In this document: in pieces, positions 22,761 to 34,756 of the stretch
Layout: each line of letters opens with the position of its first letter
How positions within the stretch are numbered: the first letter of the stretch is position 1
From: Cryptomeria japonica
Lineage: Eukaryota; Streptophyta; Pinopsida; Cupressales; Cupressaceae
Reading direction: 5' to 3'
Length of the DNA: 64,000 bases
Assembly: GCF_030272615.1 (NCBI RefSeq)
Contig: NC_081407.1
Location: forward strand, 435,706,230-435,770,229
The notes under the pieces: generated by a model
Seen by the model: only the letters and a program-made list of their open reading frames with translations
Databases searched by the model: none
What the model was told of the DNA's origin: nothing
Position numbers and translations under genes: made by a program

Positions 22761-24719
22761 ATGGCTACCTTGTCCCAACAAATTCAAGATCTCAAGAGAG
22801 AAATATATGACATTCAAGCCCAACAAAAAGATTCAATGACCCCTCTTGAGATAAAATTTCATGATATCAAGAACACCAGACTTCAAGAAATGCTAAAACA
22901 ATTATATAAGGTGGAATAGAAAGTAATTGAAAATCAAAAGCCAAATCTCATACAAGATCACAAGACATCTTCACCAAGACAAAAATACATCTATCCCCTA
23001 GACAGACAGTTTACACCTTTGGGGAAATCGATTGAGTCAACTTTTGAAGAGCTTCTTGAGCACAATCTTATCATATTGTCTAACAAGACCGTATGGGGAT
23101 GTGAATTTGTAAGTAATTATTGTGCATATCATAGGCATAACAAACATAGGACTTCAATGTGCATGGAATTAAAACATAAAATTCAAGACCTCCTTGATGA
23201 TGGTGTTATTGAAATTGAAGATCCCAATAATTCACCTAAGGAGAAACCGGATGTCATTACCAAGCATGATCAAAATTATGAACCTGTGTCTAGCAATGGC
23301 CCACATGTAGCCTCCATCTCTTCCATGACACCTCCATCTTCTAAGGCTTCTCAACAACAATCCATACCATATCCCTCAAATAATGAACCTAATGATGAAA
23401 CTTCTCATGTTGACCTTGAAGGGCTATCTCAAGGGCCATCCCATCCAATTGTTGACCAAGATCCTATCTCCCTATTATCCCATGATGATCCCATTATACC
23501 TTTCCATTTATTCCAAGATGATCCCCTTCCATCTCAAGAGAAAATAATCCTTCCAAATTCCATTCCTAATCCACTTCCTAAGCAAGATCATGATGCCTCT
23601 TCCACCTTTTCAAATGATCCTATTTAAAATGAAGACTCAAACACGATTCCTACTCTATCAAATGGTCCTCTTCCATGTCAAAATCAAAGTATATCTTCAT
23701 ATCCTTGTCATAATCCTCCATGTTCACCTCAAGGATCCATCATGCCTACAAAGCCCTTTCATGATCATAGCATTCCCTACATACCTCATAATGGACTCGT
23801 GTCTTCTTCCCAAAGCAAAGTGTATCCTACAAGTCAAAATATTTATAAAAGCAAAAGGGTAGACCTTCACAAGCAAGAACGCCTCCATATTAAAGAAAAT
23901 ATTAAGGGTCATGGCCTCAGTAACATTCCTCAAGATGTTGGTTTCCCTACTAAACCAAAATCTAAATACACGCCTTCCCCTTCATCTCTTCCATTCATTT
24001 TAGGCCCCTATATCCCTCCATCCCTTATGCAGGATCAACAAAGTCATACATATTCAAGCACCTTCCATCCATCCAAAATACCTCCATATCATTCTTATCC
24101 ATCTACACATTCTTTTCCTTCTCCAAGCAATTTGGATGCCAAGCATAAAAGGCATAAGTCAAGTAATCCACATGTATTCAAGGATCAACATGTCCCATCT
24201 AATAGACATATCAAAACAAAGCAAAATATGATCCAAAAAGAAGAAGAAAAATCTAAAAGGACACCAAGGCCCACTAAGCAAAAGAAAGAAAAATCAAAAG
24301 TTATATGGGTTCCTAAGGCACTTGTAGAAGAAATGTGTTCCAAGGAACTACAAAAGCATGAAAAATTAAAAACCATGTGGATCCCTAAGTGGCTTCTTGA
24401 AGCACGAAAGTCTAAAGAAAAATCCAAACTGGCATCCAAAATTGTTGTTCCTCCATCCAAAGTTTCCAAATCTATTCCTCCATCACCTCCTTCATCCATT
24501 TTGGATCCTTATATCCCAAAATCTCTAGTTATTCATCCATCCAAATCTCAAAATCTGAGATCCACTTTTCCTCCATCACTCCACCACCCCTCAAGATGTG
24601 TGCCAATGTTGATCCCACCAAAATTTCCATTCACTCATGCACCAACCTTTCAATATTTGATCCATTATCCAACACCTATTTTTCACCCTTCCATCCCCCT
24701 TATCCAATCCTTTGCATAA
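22761..24719 (+). pseudogene. gag-like protein of retrotransposon A, two stops
   Basis: One frame of 653 codons from ATG 22761 to TAA 24717-24719, with a TAG at 22917 and a TAA at 23625. The N-terminus is a coiled-coil-like helix (QQIQDLKREIYDIQAQQ). Residues about 110-145 hold YCAYHRHNKHRTSMC followed by LKHKIQDLLDDGVIEI, the knuckle-plus-helix signature I know from the C-terminal gag of Tat-lineage Ty3/gypsy elements. The remainder is Pro/Ser/His-rich, then basic, with two related segments VIWVPKALVEEM and TMWIPKWLLEAR. The upstream capsid-like gag domain was not found, so the protein is shortened or rearranged. No pol follows. Confidence 0.7.
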
Positions 24720-27700
24720 GAATTTACCCTAGTTTATCATAGCCATGGTCTATTGCAAAACCTATTCCAAGTGTACCATCCAAAGAAGCGAGACACTAGA
24801 GTCCTTCCATCTCCTATCATGCATATAGCAGCATTAATAAAACAAGGCAACTGTCCATTTGTTTGCATTCAAGACAAACAAGGGTCATCTCCTTTCTTAG
24901 ATATTCATACATGAAGTCTTTGAGGTCCTAAGGTCATCCATTTTCAACATCACCCCATGACGACACTTTACTTATGGTTGGGTAGTGATTTCACTATTTG
25001 AGACTTGTTAACCCAAAATCTATTAGTTGCTATATCTCAAACACATTACCAAAATCTCTAATTCATTCTAGACACCTAGTTGATCATATGACTAGTGAAA
25101 AATCTAAAATTCTACTTCAGCACCACTGTAATTGTCACACCCAAATAGGTTTCATTACTTACAAGTCAAGGAAAGAAAGATAAAAAAGAAAAGTGTTATG
25201 CCAAATATTCATCTCAAGACAAAATAACAGTGATATCTAACTGAAATATCATGCATACAAGTGCGACAAAAAGATTGACTATGGGAACATGCGAGTAAAT
25301 CCATTGGGGCTATGAACACCTACTGGCAATGGAACAATATTTGAGAAATTACAGTCTATAACCTTGCTGGCAGCAAGGCTCTATTTGGTATACTTTTGAA
25401 GTTAGAATAATCCATGTAGCTAGTCATATAGGATGCTAAAGGTCTTTAGTGAACACAAGAGCGAGAATTAACTCATTTGCACACATGGGCAAAAAAAATA
25501 TCAAAGTTTCAAGAACTAATGGGGAATTTTTTCACGTCTCTATTTGTAAATCCTAGTCACTAAGTGTGTTAATTTGGATGTTCCAAGGGACCTTAAGGAT
25601 TGATTGACTTCCTATCTATGAAATGTTTTGTACCTCCAATTCAATTGGTGTATTAAATGCTAAACAAATACAGTCATCCTTGTTTGAATAGGAAATGCAT
25701 CTTCATCATGCATATTGCATTAACATAGGTCATATAAAAATTTTATTGTCTCCACATGCATTCTGCATATCATCATGTCATATAGGTTTGCATACTAGGG
25801 GCATAGCTGAAAAAATCCTAAAAAGTCATAAAATGTCCTAAAAAAAATCAAAAACTGAAAAATCAAAGCAAGAAAGCATAGACCATCCATCAAACCAAAT
25901 CAACAACAGACAAACTCTCAAAGTGTGCAATCAAACTTATTGCATGTCTTGTTAATCAATCTATCACTCTATCAGACATCAACATATCTTATACAAGGAA
26001 GGGTACACTCGAAACCAGACAGATCAGCCTTATACGAGGTACTCACTCTTTGAAACTAGACATTCCTATCAATGATCACACAAATCAAAACAATGACATA
26101 GATCAATATGGTGGATGGATTTTGTCTAGGTTAGTCTTATTTCCTATACTGAAGTGCTCCATCTATCAACACAAATTTGGCATTTCCTATTTTATTTCTC
26201 GCTTTCTTGCATCTTTGCTTTAACTTGTACATATCATTCAGTCGCTTTTGTGACACCCTGGTTCTTTTTGGAACCATCATGGCTTGAAACCAATCAACAT
26301 CCTAGTCTTAGGGTAATTGAATGATCAATATAAATGTCCTAAGAAGTTTAACCAAGTCATCTTTATGTCAGTATTACTAGGTCATCCAATCCAAGTCAGT
26401 CAACTGTCTCCAAACTACTGTAGAGTTTTACCACTGAGTAAACCAGACAAAACAAGAACAATGAAAACAATCACTAAAACTGTTTGAGATTTGATTGAAA
26501 TTTTCTTTGTGTGTTGTCTTTTAAATTGGTTTTCAATTATTATTCCCTTTGAGTAACTCAAGGAAGTCTATCTTGACTAAGAGAAGCAAGGACTGGGGGC
26601 ATAATACTTTTCTTTGTTTTCTACTTGTAGGAGTGATTCTGATGATTTGAAAAACATCTCATAAGCTAAGTGTGTATGATTAGTGCCTTCACATCAAGAT
26701 GAAATCACCAGACATACCTCGACTCCGTTTATTTGTATGCTACAGGGAGGTTGGAATAATTTCCTTGTTTGTGTTCTGAGTAAATTTCTTTATTGTGCAA
26801 TCTAGATACATGCTTAATCTGTCCTAGGATATGACCGATAAAAGGGTCATTGCAGACAAGATAATCAGTATTGCATATAAAAAGAAAGGAACTCTGCTTT
26901 GTCTGGTGTGTTTGCATGCAAGCAACATTTAGGTCATCTTGGCTCTTTATGCCTTGGTGCTTATTTTTGCTTGCTAAATCAAAAGGGCATGACATTCAGG
27001 TCATCTTGGCTTTTTATGCCTTGGTGCTTATGTTTATTTTTGACATTGTAAAACGCTTAGTGATTATAATTAAGCATACCAAATCTAGTGACTAATTTTT
27101 AGGTTGCATTCATACTACGTTTTGTGCATTTCAAGTGATTTCAACATGATAACATTATTATCTTCATCCTTTGAATGAGAGCTTGAATTTAAAACAATCA
27201 TCATTTCTTCGCTAATTTCGGGATCGAAATCAAAATTTGATGTTAATTTTCTAGTCAAATTCTCACAATGTTGACCACTTGGCACTTTCACATCATTTTG
27301 CGCTCAAATATTTTCTAAATCAACTCTGATTTCAAATTAATTCTCAAATTAATCTTTGTGCTTTGATTATCCTCGCTAAATCATTTTATTAAACAAAATT
27401 GCCTAAAATCACTGCGATCTCGTTATCTTTTGATTTTGCTCCCGAGGGGGCATACTCATTACATCATTACATCATCATTATCAGTGATTACATCATCAAA
27501 AAGTCGAGATTTTTTTTTTCATATCTTCATCAAAAGCCGAGCAACAAATATTTTCAAATCAAAGCTTAATCGAGCTTCAATCAATCTCTAGGGGCATATC
27601 AATTTCATTGCACCAAATCAAGCTGATATTGACTTCATCTGAATCAGTCTCTTAACGGTAATCAGTTTCATCACATCTCATCAAGCTATTTATTCGTTTA

Positions 27701-28037
27701 AACCTAATCAAGGGTTTAAAGAGTCTTTTTGACAGTGATAACACGTTCAATCCAAATAGGTGTTCGGTTTCATCGCATCAAATCAAGCTGGACATTCTGT
27801 TTCGCTAATTGGTTCTTGTTCAATCAAGTCCAGAATTAGTTTTATCTCTTTGCTCAACCAATTCTAGTTCAATCAAGTTTGAGATTGGTATCGCTTTAAT
27901 AAACCTGCTTAGTTTCATCACTTCAAATCAAGTTGAACATCTCGATCTTCATCAGTTTGTGAGCCATCAAGTTCAAAACTGATATCTCTTCGACATCAAC
28001 TATTCTTTGAATCATTGTGTTTCTCACACATCAATTC
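24720..28037 (+). other. Internal non-coding region of retrotransposon A, no pol detected
   Basis: 3.3 kb without RT, RNase H, protease or integrase motifs in any frame that I could see. It contains a direct duplication (26933-27032) and, at 27500-28035, many loose repeats of ATCAAATCAAGCTGA-like text (3' UTR-type repeats). Confidence 0.6.
26933..27032. repeat. Short tandem duplication in retrotransposon A
   Basis: AGGTCATCTTGGCT then TTTATGCCTTGGTGCTTAT occurs at about 26931 and again at about 26998 (offset 67 bp). Confidence 0.85.
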
Positions 28038-28050
28038 AAAGAGGGGCAAA
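28038..28050 (+). promoter_or_regulatory. Polypurine tract of retrotransposon A
   Basis: AAAGAGGGGCAAA directly precedes the TGTAAT start of the 3' LTR. This is the expected plus-strand primer position. Confidence 0.75.
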
Positions 28051-29258
28051 TGTAATACCCTAAAAATGGTCACCTAAACCGTGGGCCCCTAATCTTGACT
28101 ACATCACCAAGGTCCTAACCAAAGACAATTAAATCAATCTTGAGCACCTAATTAATTAATTTCTAAATCATCAATGTCACATGGAAAATAAATCATTCTA
28201 AATTAATTAAATGTTTATTTAATTAAGTAATCATTTCAAGTAAATATTTTTAATCAATTATCCTATTTATTTAATTAAATATCCTAGCATATTTAATTAA
28301 TAAATCAATTTGCCATTAAATCATTAAAAAGAAATTAATTTGAAAAAAAAGAAATTAATTTACAAAAAGGAATTAAATTGAGAAAAGAAATCAACTTGAG
28401 ATATTTCTTTTTCTAAATTTGAGATAATTTGAGAAATCTCAGAAAAAACAAGAAAATCAATTAAATTGAATAAATCATTTTCTCTAAACTTAAAACTCAA
28501 AGAAAATATTGAGGAAAGAAGTTTAGTTGCATTGAAAAGACCTTTTCTAATAAAAATGTTGAGCAAATAAGAGGAATGTGCATGGAGTCGACTAATTTTA
28601 TCTCAAGTGCACGACTCCAATCAGTTTAATGCAAACTCAAACTTCTAATCCAAATGCATTAAATCAAGCTTAATTGGAATTTATCTCAAGATTAACTCAA
28701 TCTTATCTCCTCTAAAACTGAATCAAAGCACCCCAACCATTTCAATTCACATGTATTGTACTTTTTCTTGAGGAATCTCAATCATTCATCATTAACCAAT
28801 CTTGACCGTTGGTCTCTCTTTAGATTCTCTATAAATTCAGTCTTTCATCTCTCATTCAAGACACCCTAGAGATTTATTGTTAATATGTTGTTTTTGCTCT
28901 AGAGTCATTAAGAATATTGTGTTTTGAGATTATTGCATCTTAGCTTTTTGCATATTTAGTTTAATCATTCATAGCTTGATCTTGCATATCTAGCTTAATC
29001 TTACATCCATTTAGCTTAATCTTGCATCCATTTAGCTTAATTTTGTGCTCATATAGATTAAATTCTTCGTCTTGGTGTAGTCTAGTCACTGGTATTGCTT
29101 AGATAAATCTGAGAGCAAGTCTTTACTCATCTTTTAGAAGGCAATAGATCGATCTATTGTGGTTTTTATATTCATGATTATATCTATCTAACAATGCATG
29201 CAATGATTTATTGAAGTGTTTGTGCCTTACAGCTTACAGATTGCCATTTTTCACCACA
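28051..29258 (+). repeat. 3' LTR of retrotransposon A
   Basis: An uninterrupted 1,208-bp LTR, TGTAATACCC to CACCACA, flanked by ATTGT. It carries the intact site that is occupied by the DNA transposon in the 5' LTR. Confidence 0.92.
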
Positions 29259-29263
29259 ATTGT

Positions 29264-29998
29264 AACCATTGCATCTTGTTTTGGTGCAAATGCTAGTTTT
29301 ATGCAACTTGTCTTGTATTAGAAATAGATATGTATAGTTGTTTGCTTTCAATAGCCAAATGTATATTAACTACTGAACATGTATTGGTATAAGATGTAAT
29401 TGTTTTTAATGACTAAAATACATTAAAAAATTAGAGGGTGAAACATGACCGGCTAGTGATGGTCTTCCCCTAGATATTAACAATTAAATTCTATATCAAA
29501 ACTATTAATTATTTTAACAAAAATATTGGATTTATGATTATAAAGCAGAACTAAAGACAAGTGAGCATATGCAGACATAAAAAAGAAATCTAATAAAACA
29601 AATTTTTTTATTTAATAATTAAATTAAAAATTTGATTATAATTATATTATAATTTTTAATTTAATTATTAAATAAAACTTATTGTCTTTATCATACTCCC
29701 TTTTGACACCTTCATAGACAATTCCATTTTAAGAAGCGCGGGTCACACCACCCCGGAAACCTTGGAAGGAATGTGAGTCACATTTCTAAGAAGTGCAAGT
29801 AACATCATCCTCCAACCTCTCTAATACAAACGTTACAGTAATGGACATGAGCTCCAATCCAAACTTTGACCCTCACATAAATGGTTTTACATGAGATAAA
29901 TTTTTCCTATGTAAAATTATGATGCTCTCCATAGCAAGAAGCATATCTTGTAATCTACAAATACATTGCTTGCTTCGGAGCTACCTTATCAGATAACC
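29264..29998. other. Intergenic DNA upstream of the CAD-like gene
   Basis: No gene is seen. Contains an AT-rich hairpin (29609-29673). Two related phrases, AAGAAGCGCGGGTCACA and AAGAAGTGCAAGTAACA, lie near 29732 and 29790. I found no convincing TATA box or AC element. Confidence 0.55.
29609..29673. repeat. AT-rich inverted repeat (hairpin)
   Basis: Arms of about 24 bp, TATTTAATAATTAAATTAAA... and its reverse complement, are separated by about 17 bp. It could be a MITE relic or a simple palindrome. Confidence 0.75.
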
Positions 29999-32592
29999 AT
30001 GGGCGGTGTGGAGCTTGAGAAATGTGTTACAGGGTGGGCAGCAAGAGACTCTTCTGCCCATTTGTCTCCTTACAAATTCACACTCAGGTGCGAAATTCTA
30101 CTTCTTATTGTTCCCATTAGTGTTACATTCCAATGTTCTTTCATAATTGAATGCTCTACATATATATGGCAGGAACCCAGGACCCCAAGATGTGATGCTC
30201 AGAGTCATTTATTGTGGGATTTGTCACAGTGATTTGCATCAGATCAGAAATGACTTGGGACTATCTCGTTATCCCATGGTCCCTGGGTAAATGTCTTAAC
30301 TTACATGCTATGACTACGATATCCAATTTTATGTTCAGTTCTGTGTTTTTTTAAGTTTTTGTAACAATTTCTTTCATGGCTGTTGTGGAATAGACATGAA
30401 GTGGTAGGGGTTGTGACTGAAGTTGGCAAGGAAGTGGAGAAGTTCAAGATAGGAGAGCATGTGGGTGTGGGGTGTATGGTTGGATCATGCAAGAGCTGCC
30501 AAGCCTGTGGTGAAAAAATGGAACAGTATTGCAATAAGAAGATTTGGATCTACAATGATGTGTTCCCTGATGGCAAGCCTACACAGGGAGGATTTTCAAG
30601 TACCATGGTAGTTGATCAGATGTAAGTCTTTCTCTTTGGGGATTTTGTTTTGTGTTCCTTAACACTCTCTTCTGCTTCAGTTCAATTAATTGGATTATCT
30701 TTACTCACTTTGGGTTGCCCCTATCACTAATTGATTCACCAATGGGTATCTTGGAAAGATAAAGATAAGACGACTCTAATAACCTTTGGACCAAATCGTT
30801 TTCAATATTTATTTTGCAGAGATAAAAATAGCATATAGCATATTCTTTTGAAGTTTCTAATTACAGTAAAGGGGCGGATCTTTGACTTCAATAGCCAAAC
30901 TTATTTTTTAGTCTAAAATTACTTAATTGTGGGCAGATATCAAGGAGATTTGTTTATCTTCTATTTTATTAAAGTCAGTGCTTACACACCTTACAGTTTC
31001 TTTCTACTTCAGACTTCAGAGTCATTCCCCACCATTAGATATTAACTCTGCAACCCACTGTGTGTATCTTGGAAATGAAATTAGATGTTATTTCCTTATA
31101 TTGCATAATCTATTTTGCTGTGTTCAGTCATTTACATCATCTCAATTTTCTGCAACCCACTGTGCGTATGTTGGAATTGAAATTAGATACTTTCTGACTC
31201 ACTTTTCTTAAGCAGCAGGTGTCTGCTAGTACATTTTGATTCTGCAATATCTTGTTATTTTGATTTAGCCTGGATTATTGTAGTCGAGTTGGACCAATCT
31301 TCCCGCCACCATAGTTCAGTTTGTGTAAAACAATAAATTTTTGAGATGGTGCAGGTTTGTTGTTCATATCCCTGAAAGTCTACCCCTTGAACAAGCTGCA
31401 CCACTGTTATGTGCTGGAGTTACAGTCTACAGTCCAATGAAGCACTTTGCAACGACAGAGCCTGGCCAGAGATGCGGAATATTGGGGTTAGGGGTTTAAG
31501 GCCACATTGGTGTGAAGATTGCCAAGGCCCTTGGGCATCATGTGACTGTTATAAGTTCCTCTGATAACAAGAGAGAAGAGGCACTTCAAGTCCTTGGTGC
31601 AGATGAATACATTGTTAGCAAAGACACCACCCAGATGCAGGTATACTTTTTATGGCTTGTCTTAATAATAATGTGACCCTGTGGGTAATAATTGTCAAAT
31701 AATGCTGGGTCATAAAGCATACACACTTGACAGCCTTGTCAATCCCTAAGTAGATTTTGGAGTGCAAATCCCTGTGTTGATCTGTAAGCATCCTCCTCCT
31801 CTACTAACATCACCCAGCGAAGCTAAGGCACTTTGGCTTCCCTGGTTTGATGTACTAGCATTTTGTAGTACAATATACATACATAGCCTAGCAAAGCTAA
31901 AGCACTTTGAGGTTCTTTTGTAAATGCAAATTGTGTAAAATTTGAAGCTTCAATAAGGTACACTGGCTTATTTCTTGATTTTCTGTCACATTGCTATATA
32001 TCTAATGTCTACCTGTACTGCAGGGAGCAGCAGAGAGCCTGGATTACATACTAGACACCATTCCAGCATGCCACCCAATGGAACCATATCTTTCCCTGTT
32101 GAAGATCAATGGAAAATTGATTATCCTTGGGGTTACTATGGAGCCATTCACCTTTTCCTCTAACCGTTTAATCCTTGGTAAATTTCTCAGCTTTATAGAA
32201 CAAAACATTATTTTACTTAGAAACTCCACCCTGTTCTAAAAATATCCCCAGACCCCATCCAATTAACGGTATCCTATGTTTTCAAGTGACCATGCAAATG
32301 AAAGTAGTTGAATCTCTTTTGGGTGTTTGTGGTTTCAAGTGGGTTCTGAATATGGATATTCTTAACAAATTGTATAAAAATTACAGGAAGGAAGAGCATA
32401 AGTGGGAGTTGCATTGGCAGCATAGAGGAAACACAGGAAACTCTAAATTTCTGTGCAGAGAAGAAAGTTTCATGCCAGATTGAGATTGTGGGTATGGACT
32501 ACTTGAACGAAGCAATGGAAAGACTAGATAAGAATGATGTTCGTTACAGATTTGTGGTTGATGTGGGTGCTACCAATCTAGATAAGGAATAA
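29999..32592 (+). pseudogene. CAD: Cinnamyl alcohol dehydrogenase-like gene, six exons, one premature stop
   Basis: Exons 29999-30087, 30173-30286, 30394-30621, 31355-31640, 32024-32177 and 32387-32592, all with GT-AG introns, join to 359 codons, the normal CAD length. CAD is a cytosolic zinc, NADPH-dependent MDR dehydrogenase that reduces hydroxycinnamaldehydes to monolignols. Catalytic zinc ligands C47 (CGICHSD), H69-E70 (PGHEVVG) and C163 (LLCAGVTV) are present, as are the structural zinc cysteines (SCKSCQAC...QYC). The NADP-type [11 protein letters not shown] is present, and the C-terminus is [11 protein letters not shown]. The one lesion is in exon 4: the nucleotide-binding GLGGVG at residues 188-193 reads GLGV-stop-G (TAA 31497-31499). 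Everything else is clean, so the lesion is recent or an assembly error. Resemblance to conifer CAD is strong from memory. An AATAAA overlaps the stop codon. Confidence 0.9.
31048..31192. repeat. Duplicated segment in CAD intron 3
   Basis: CTGCAACCCACTGTG(T/C)GTAT followed by CTTGGAAATGAAATTAGA / GTTGGAATTGAAATTAGA occurs twice, about 103 bp apart, inside intron 3. Confidence 0.8.
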
Positions 32593-33535
32593 AGTTTATC
32601 ATCCTCCGTCTAAGATAAATATGTGCAGGATTCAGTATTCATAAGGTTTTAAAACTGGTTTAGAATTGTGTGCCATTAATAATATATATATTTTGACCTG
32701 ATCCACCCAATCCGAGAGCAAGCATGATCAAAATTCTCCAATCTTAAGGGGACTTGACACTTTCTTTTCTAATAAGATTTTAAGGTATTTTAGTGCATGG
32801 AGATTAATCACAGCATTCAAAAGTATTATAAAATTTTAAAATTCGCCAGAATTTACAAATGAAGTCCATGGGATGTTTTCTTCTAGAGACAACACCATGC
32901 AACATATATTCTTCAATGATAATTTTCTGTGCGTATTGCCTTGAAAATGTGTTTACATATTTTGTTTGCAATTTGGCTACAATTTATCATGATACAAACA
33001 TTAATCTACCAAGGTGTGATCTTCAAAGGAATTTCATGAATTGAATTCCCTCATAAAAGAGTCATAAGACATGCATTGAATCAAATATTCAAACAGACAA
33101 GATAATCGCATGCATGGTGGTGTTGCTTAATTCATCTAGTATCAGAATTACTTGCATACAGTGCCTACTCAAATTATGCCAAAAGACACAAACTCAGTCA
33201 CATACACAACATTATTGTCATTACTCTACAACATCAAGTTCAACATAGGCACCAGCCTAACAAGGATCTATTTCATTTCTGTTTTGCTCAATTTGCCTTT
33301 CAATGAATGTTACATGCTCATCAAATCAACAACCATCCTACATCAGTTTATCCTGATATTTATAATTTTTTCTACAACTCTTCCTCTTTGCATTGTATTG
33401 AATCTATTGATCAATTTGGTGGCATATTAATTGCTAAGAATATTTGTTTTGAATTTCTTCAACTATGAAATCATTCCCCTCCTTAGCTCAACCAAGCCAT
33501 GCAAACTCTGTCACTATCGGAACGGCTTAAATCAC

Positions 33536-33722
33536 ACACACTAAGCTTACACTTTTAAGCTTAAAAGTGTTAAACACTCAAAGTTGACTGACATTTTTTA
33601 GGCTTAATATGTTGCTTAAGGTGTGTGGTCACACTAAGAATACACTTCTAAGCTTAAAAGTGTTAAACAATCAAAATCGACTAACATTTTCTAGACTTAA
33701 TATGTTGCTTAATATATATGAT
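33536..33722. repeat. Imperfect tandem duplication, unit about 95-100 bp
   Basis: Each unit reads TAAGCTTAAAAGTGTTAAAC, then GACTRACATTTT, then TTAATATGTTGCTTAA. TTTTAAGCTTAAAA is itself palindromic. Confidence 0.8.
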
Positions 33723-34367
33723 TTAAAACTGGCCATCACTATCTAACTGACCAACCTTCTAAACACAAAATTTTTTATCTAAAGCTGAGCTTATTTACCC
33801 TGAACAACATCTACATCTAGTCATTATTTCTTGCAATCAGATCGTTCATTCTCTGTTTGAGTCATGACATTTAGCCTCTTTGTTTTCCTTCTGTTGGCCC
33901 ACTCATGCACTGCCAATAGCCACCAATGAATTCCTATTAAGTTGTATACCCCCAATACTTGTTTAGTCTAGGCCATTCCAGCAATTATAATGGAGATTGA
34001 TCATGCCTGAAATCAAAAAACAGGCTTGTTAAACAAAGTATTAACTGAAAAAGTCTTATTGTATGTACCTCTGAAATAATTTTGATGTCTTGTGACAATA
34101 TGTAGAACAATTAGAGGCCCAATAACCATTTAAAAAAAACCTCTAAAATTTTCACCATGAAAAGCGTGCAAACTTAACAATATTACAATTGAAAAAAAAT
34201 ACACCAAAGGCCACACAATTAATCTGTGTCTAAAAATGTAAATATTCTATAATATTCTGTAATAAACAGAAACTTTTTATGATTGAGAAATATAAAATCA
34301 AACATCTACACGTGTGACAGTTAAGCTCATGAATAGATAGAAACTAGTCTTCCATCCAATCGGTAAT

Positions 34368-34510
34368 GAAATCATACATTTCCTCTGAATAGGTTGCACT
34401 GCAATATCACAGACATTTCATAGACAGAAACTACTTTGTATATGACGAAAATTACATACATTTCTTCTATGAACAGGTTGCACTACAATATTCAAATAAA
34501 ATTATGTTCA
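34368..34510. repeat. Imperfect tandem duplication, unit about 90 bp
   Basis: ATACATTTCCTCTGAATAGG then TTGCACTGCAATAT recurs as ATACATTTCTTCTATGAACAGG then TTGCACTACAATAT. Confidence 0.75.
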
Positions 34511-34756
34511 ACAAATTGAGCATCCACCACATCATTTAAATACTGCCATTTTTCTCCAATTTATCATCTAGGATTTATGCCTCACATTTTAGTTTATTAT
34601 CTCCAGTTTATGATTCAAAATATCAGGGTTTAGAATTTAGATTCAAATATTGTTTAATGTTTAGGGTTTAGTGTAAGATAAAATTTCAAATATGTGAGTC
34701 TATATGTAGTTAATTTTATCTATAATTTATTTTATTTTTAGGGAAGAAAAAAATCA

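Larger units (their letters stand above)
8749..29258 (+). mobile_element. LTR retrotransposon A (gag only, Tat-like), split by a DNA transposon
   Basis: The two LTRs are recognisable by shared sequence: 5' LTR = 8749-8890 plus 19576-20664, 3' LTR = 28051-29258. Both start TGTAAT and end CACA. A perfect 5-bp target duplication, ATTGT, lies at 8744-8748 and 29259-29263. A PBS follows the 5' LTR and a purine tract precedes the 3' LTR, so the orientation is +. Without the inserted DNA transposon the element is about 9.8 kb. The only coding remnant is a gag-like ORF (22761-24719). No protease, RT, RNase H or integrase motif was seen in 24720-28050, so it looks non-autonomous or internally deleted. 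Confidence 0.9.
32593..34756. other. Intergenic DNA downstream of the CAD-like gene
   Basis: No coding evidence. It holds two imperfect tandem duplications (33536-33722 and 34368-34510) and otherwise AT-rich unique-looking sequence. Confidence 0.55.

Noticed and set aside
24185-24499. Minus-strand 104-codon ORF in the gag region
   Set aside because: Shadow of the long plus-strand gag frame.
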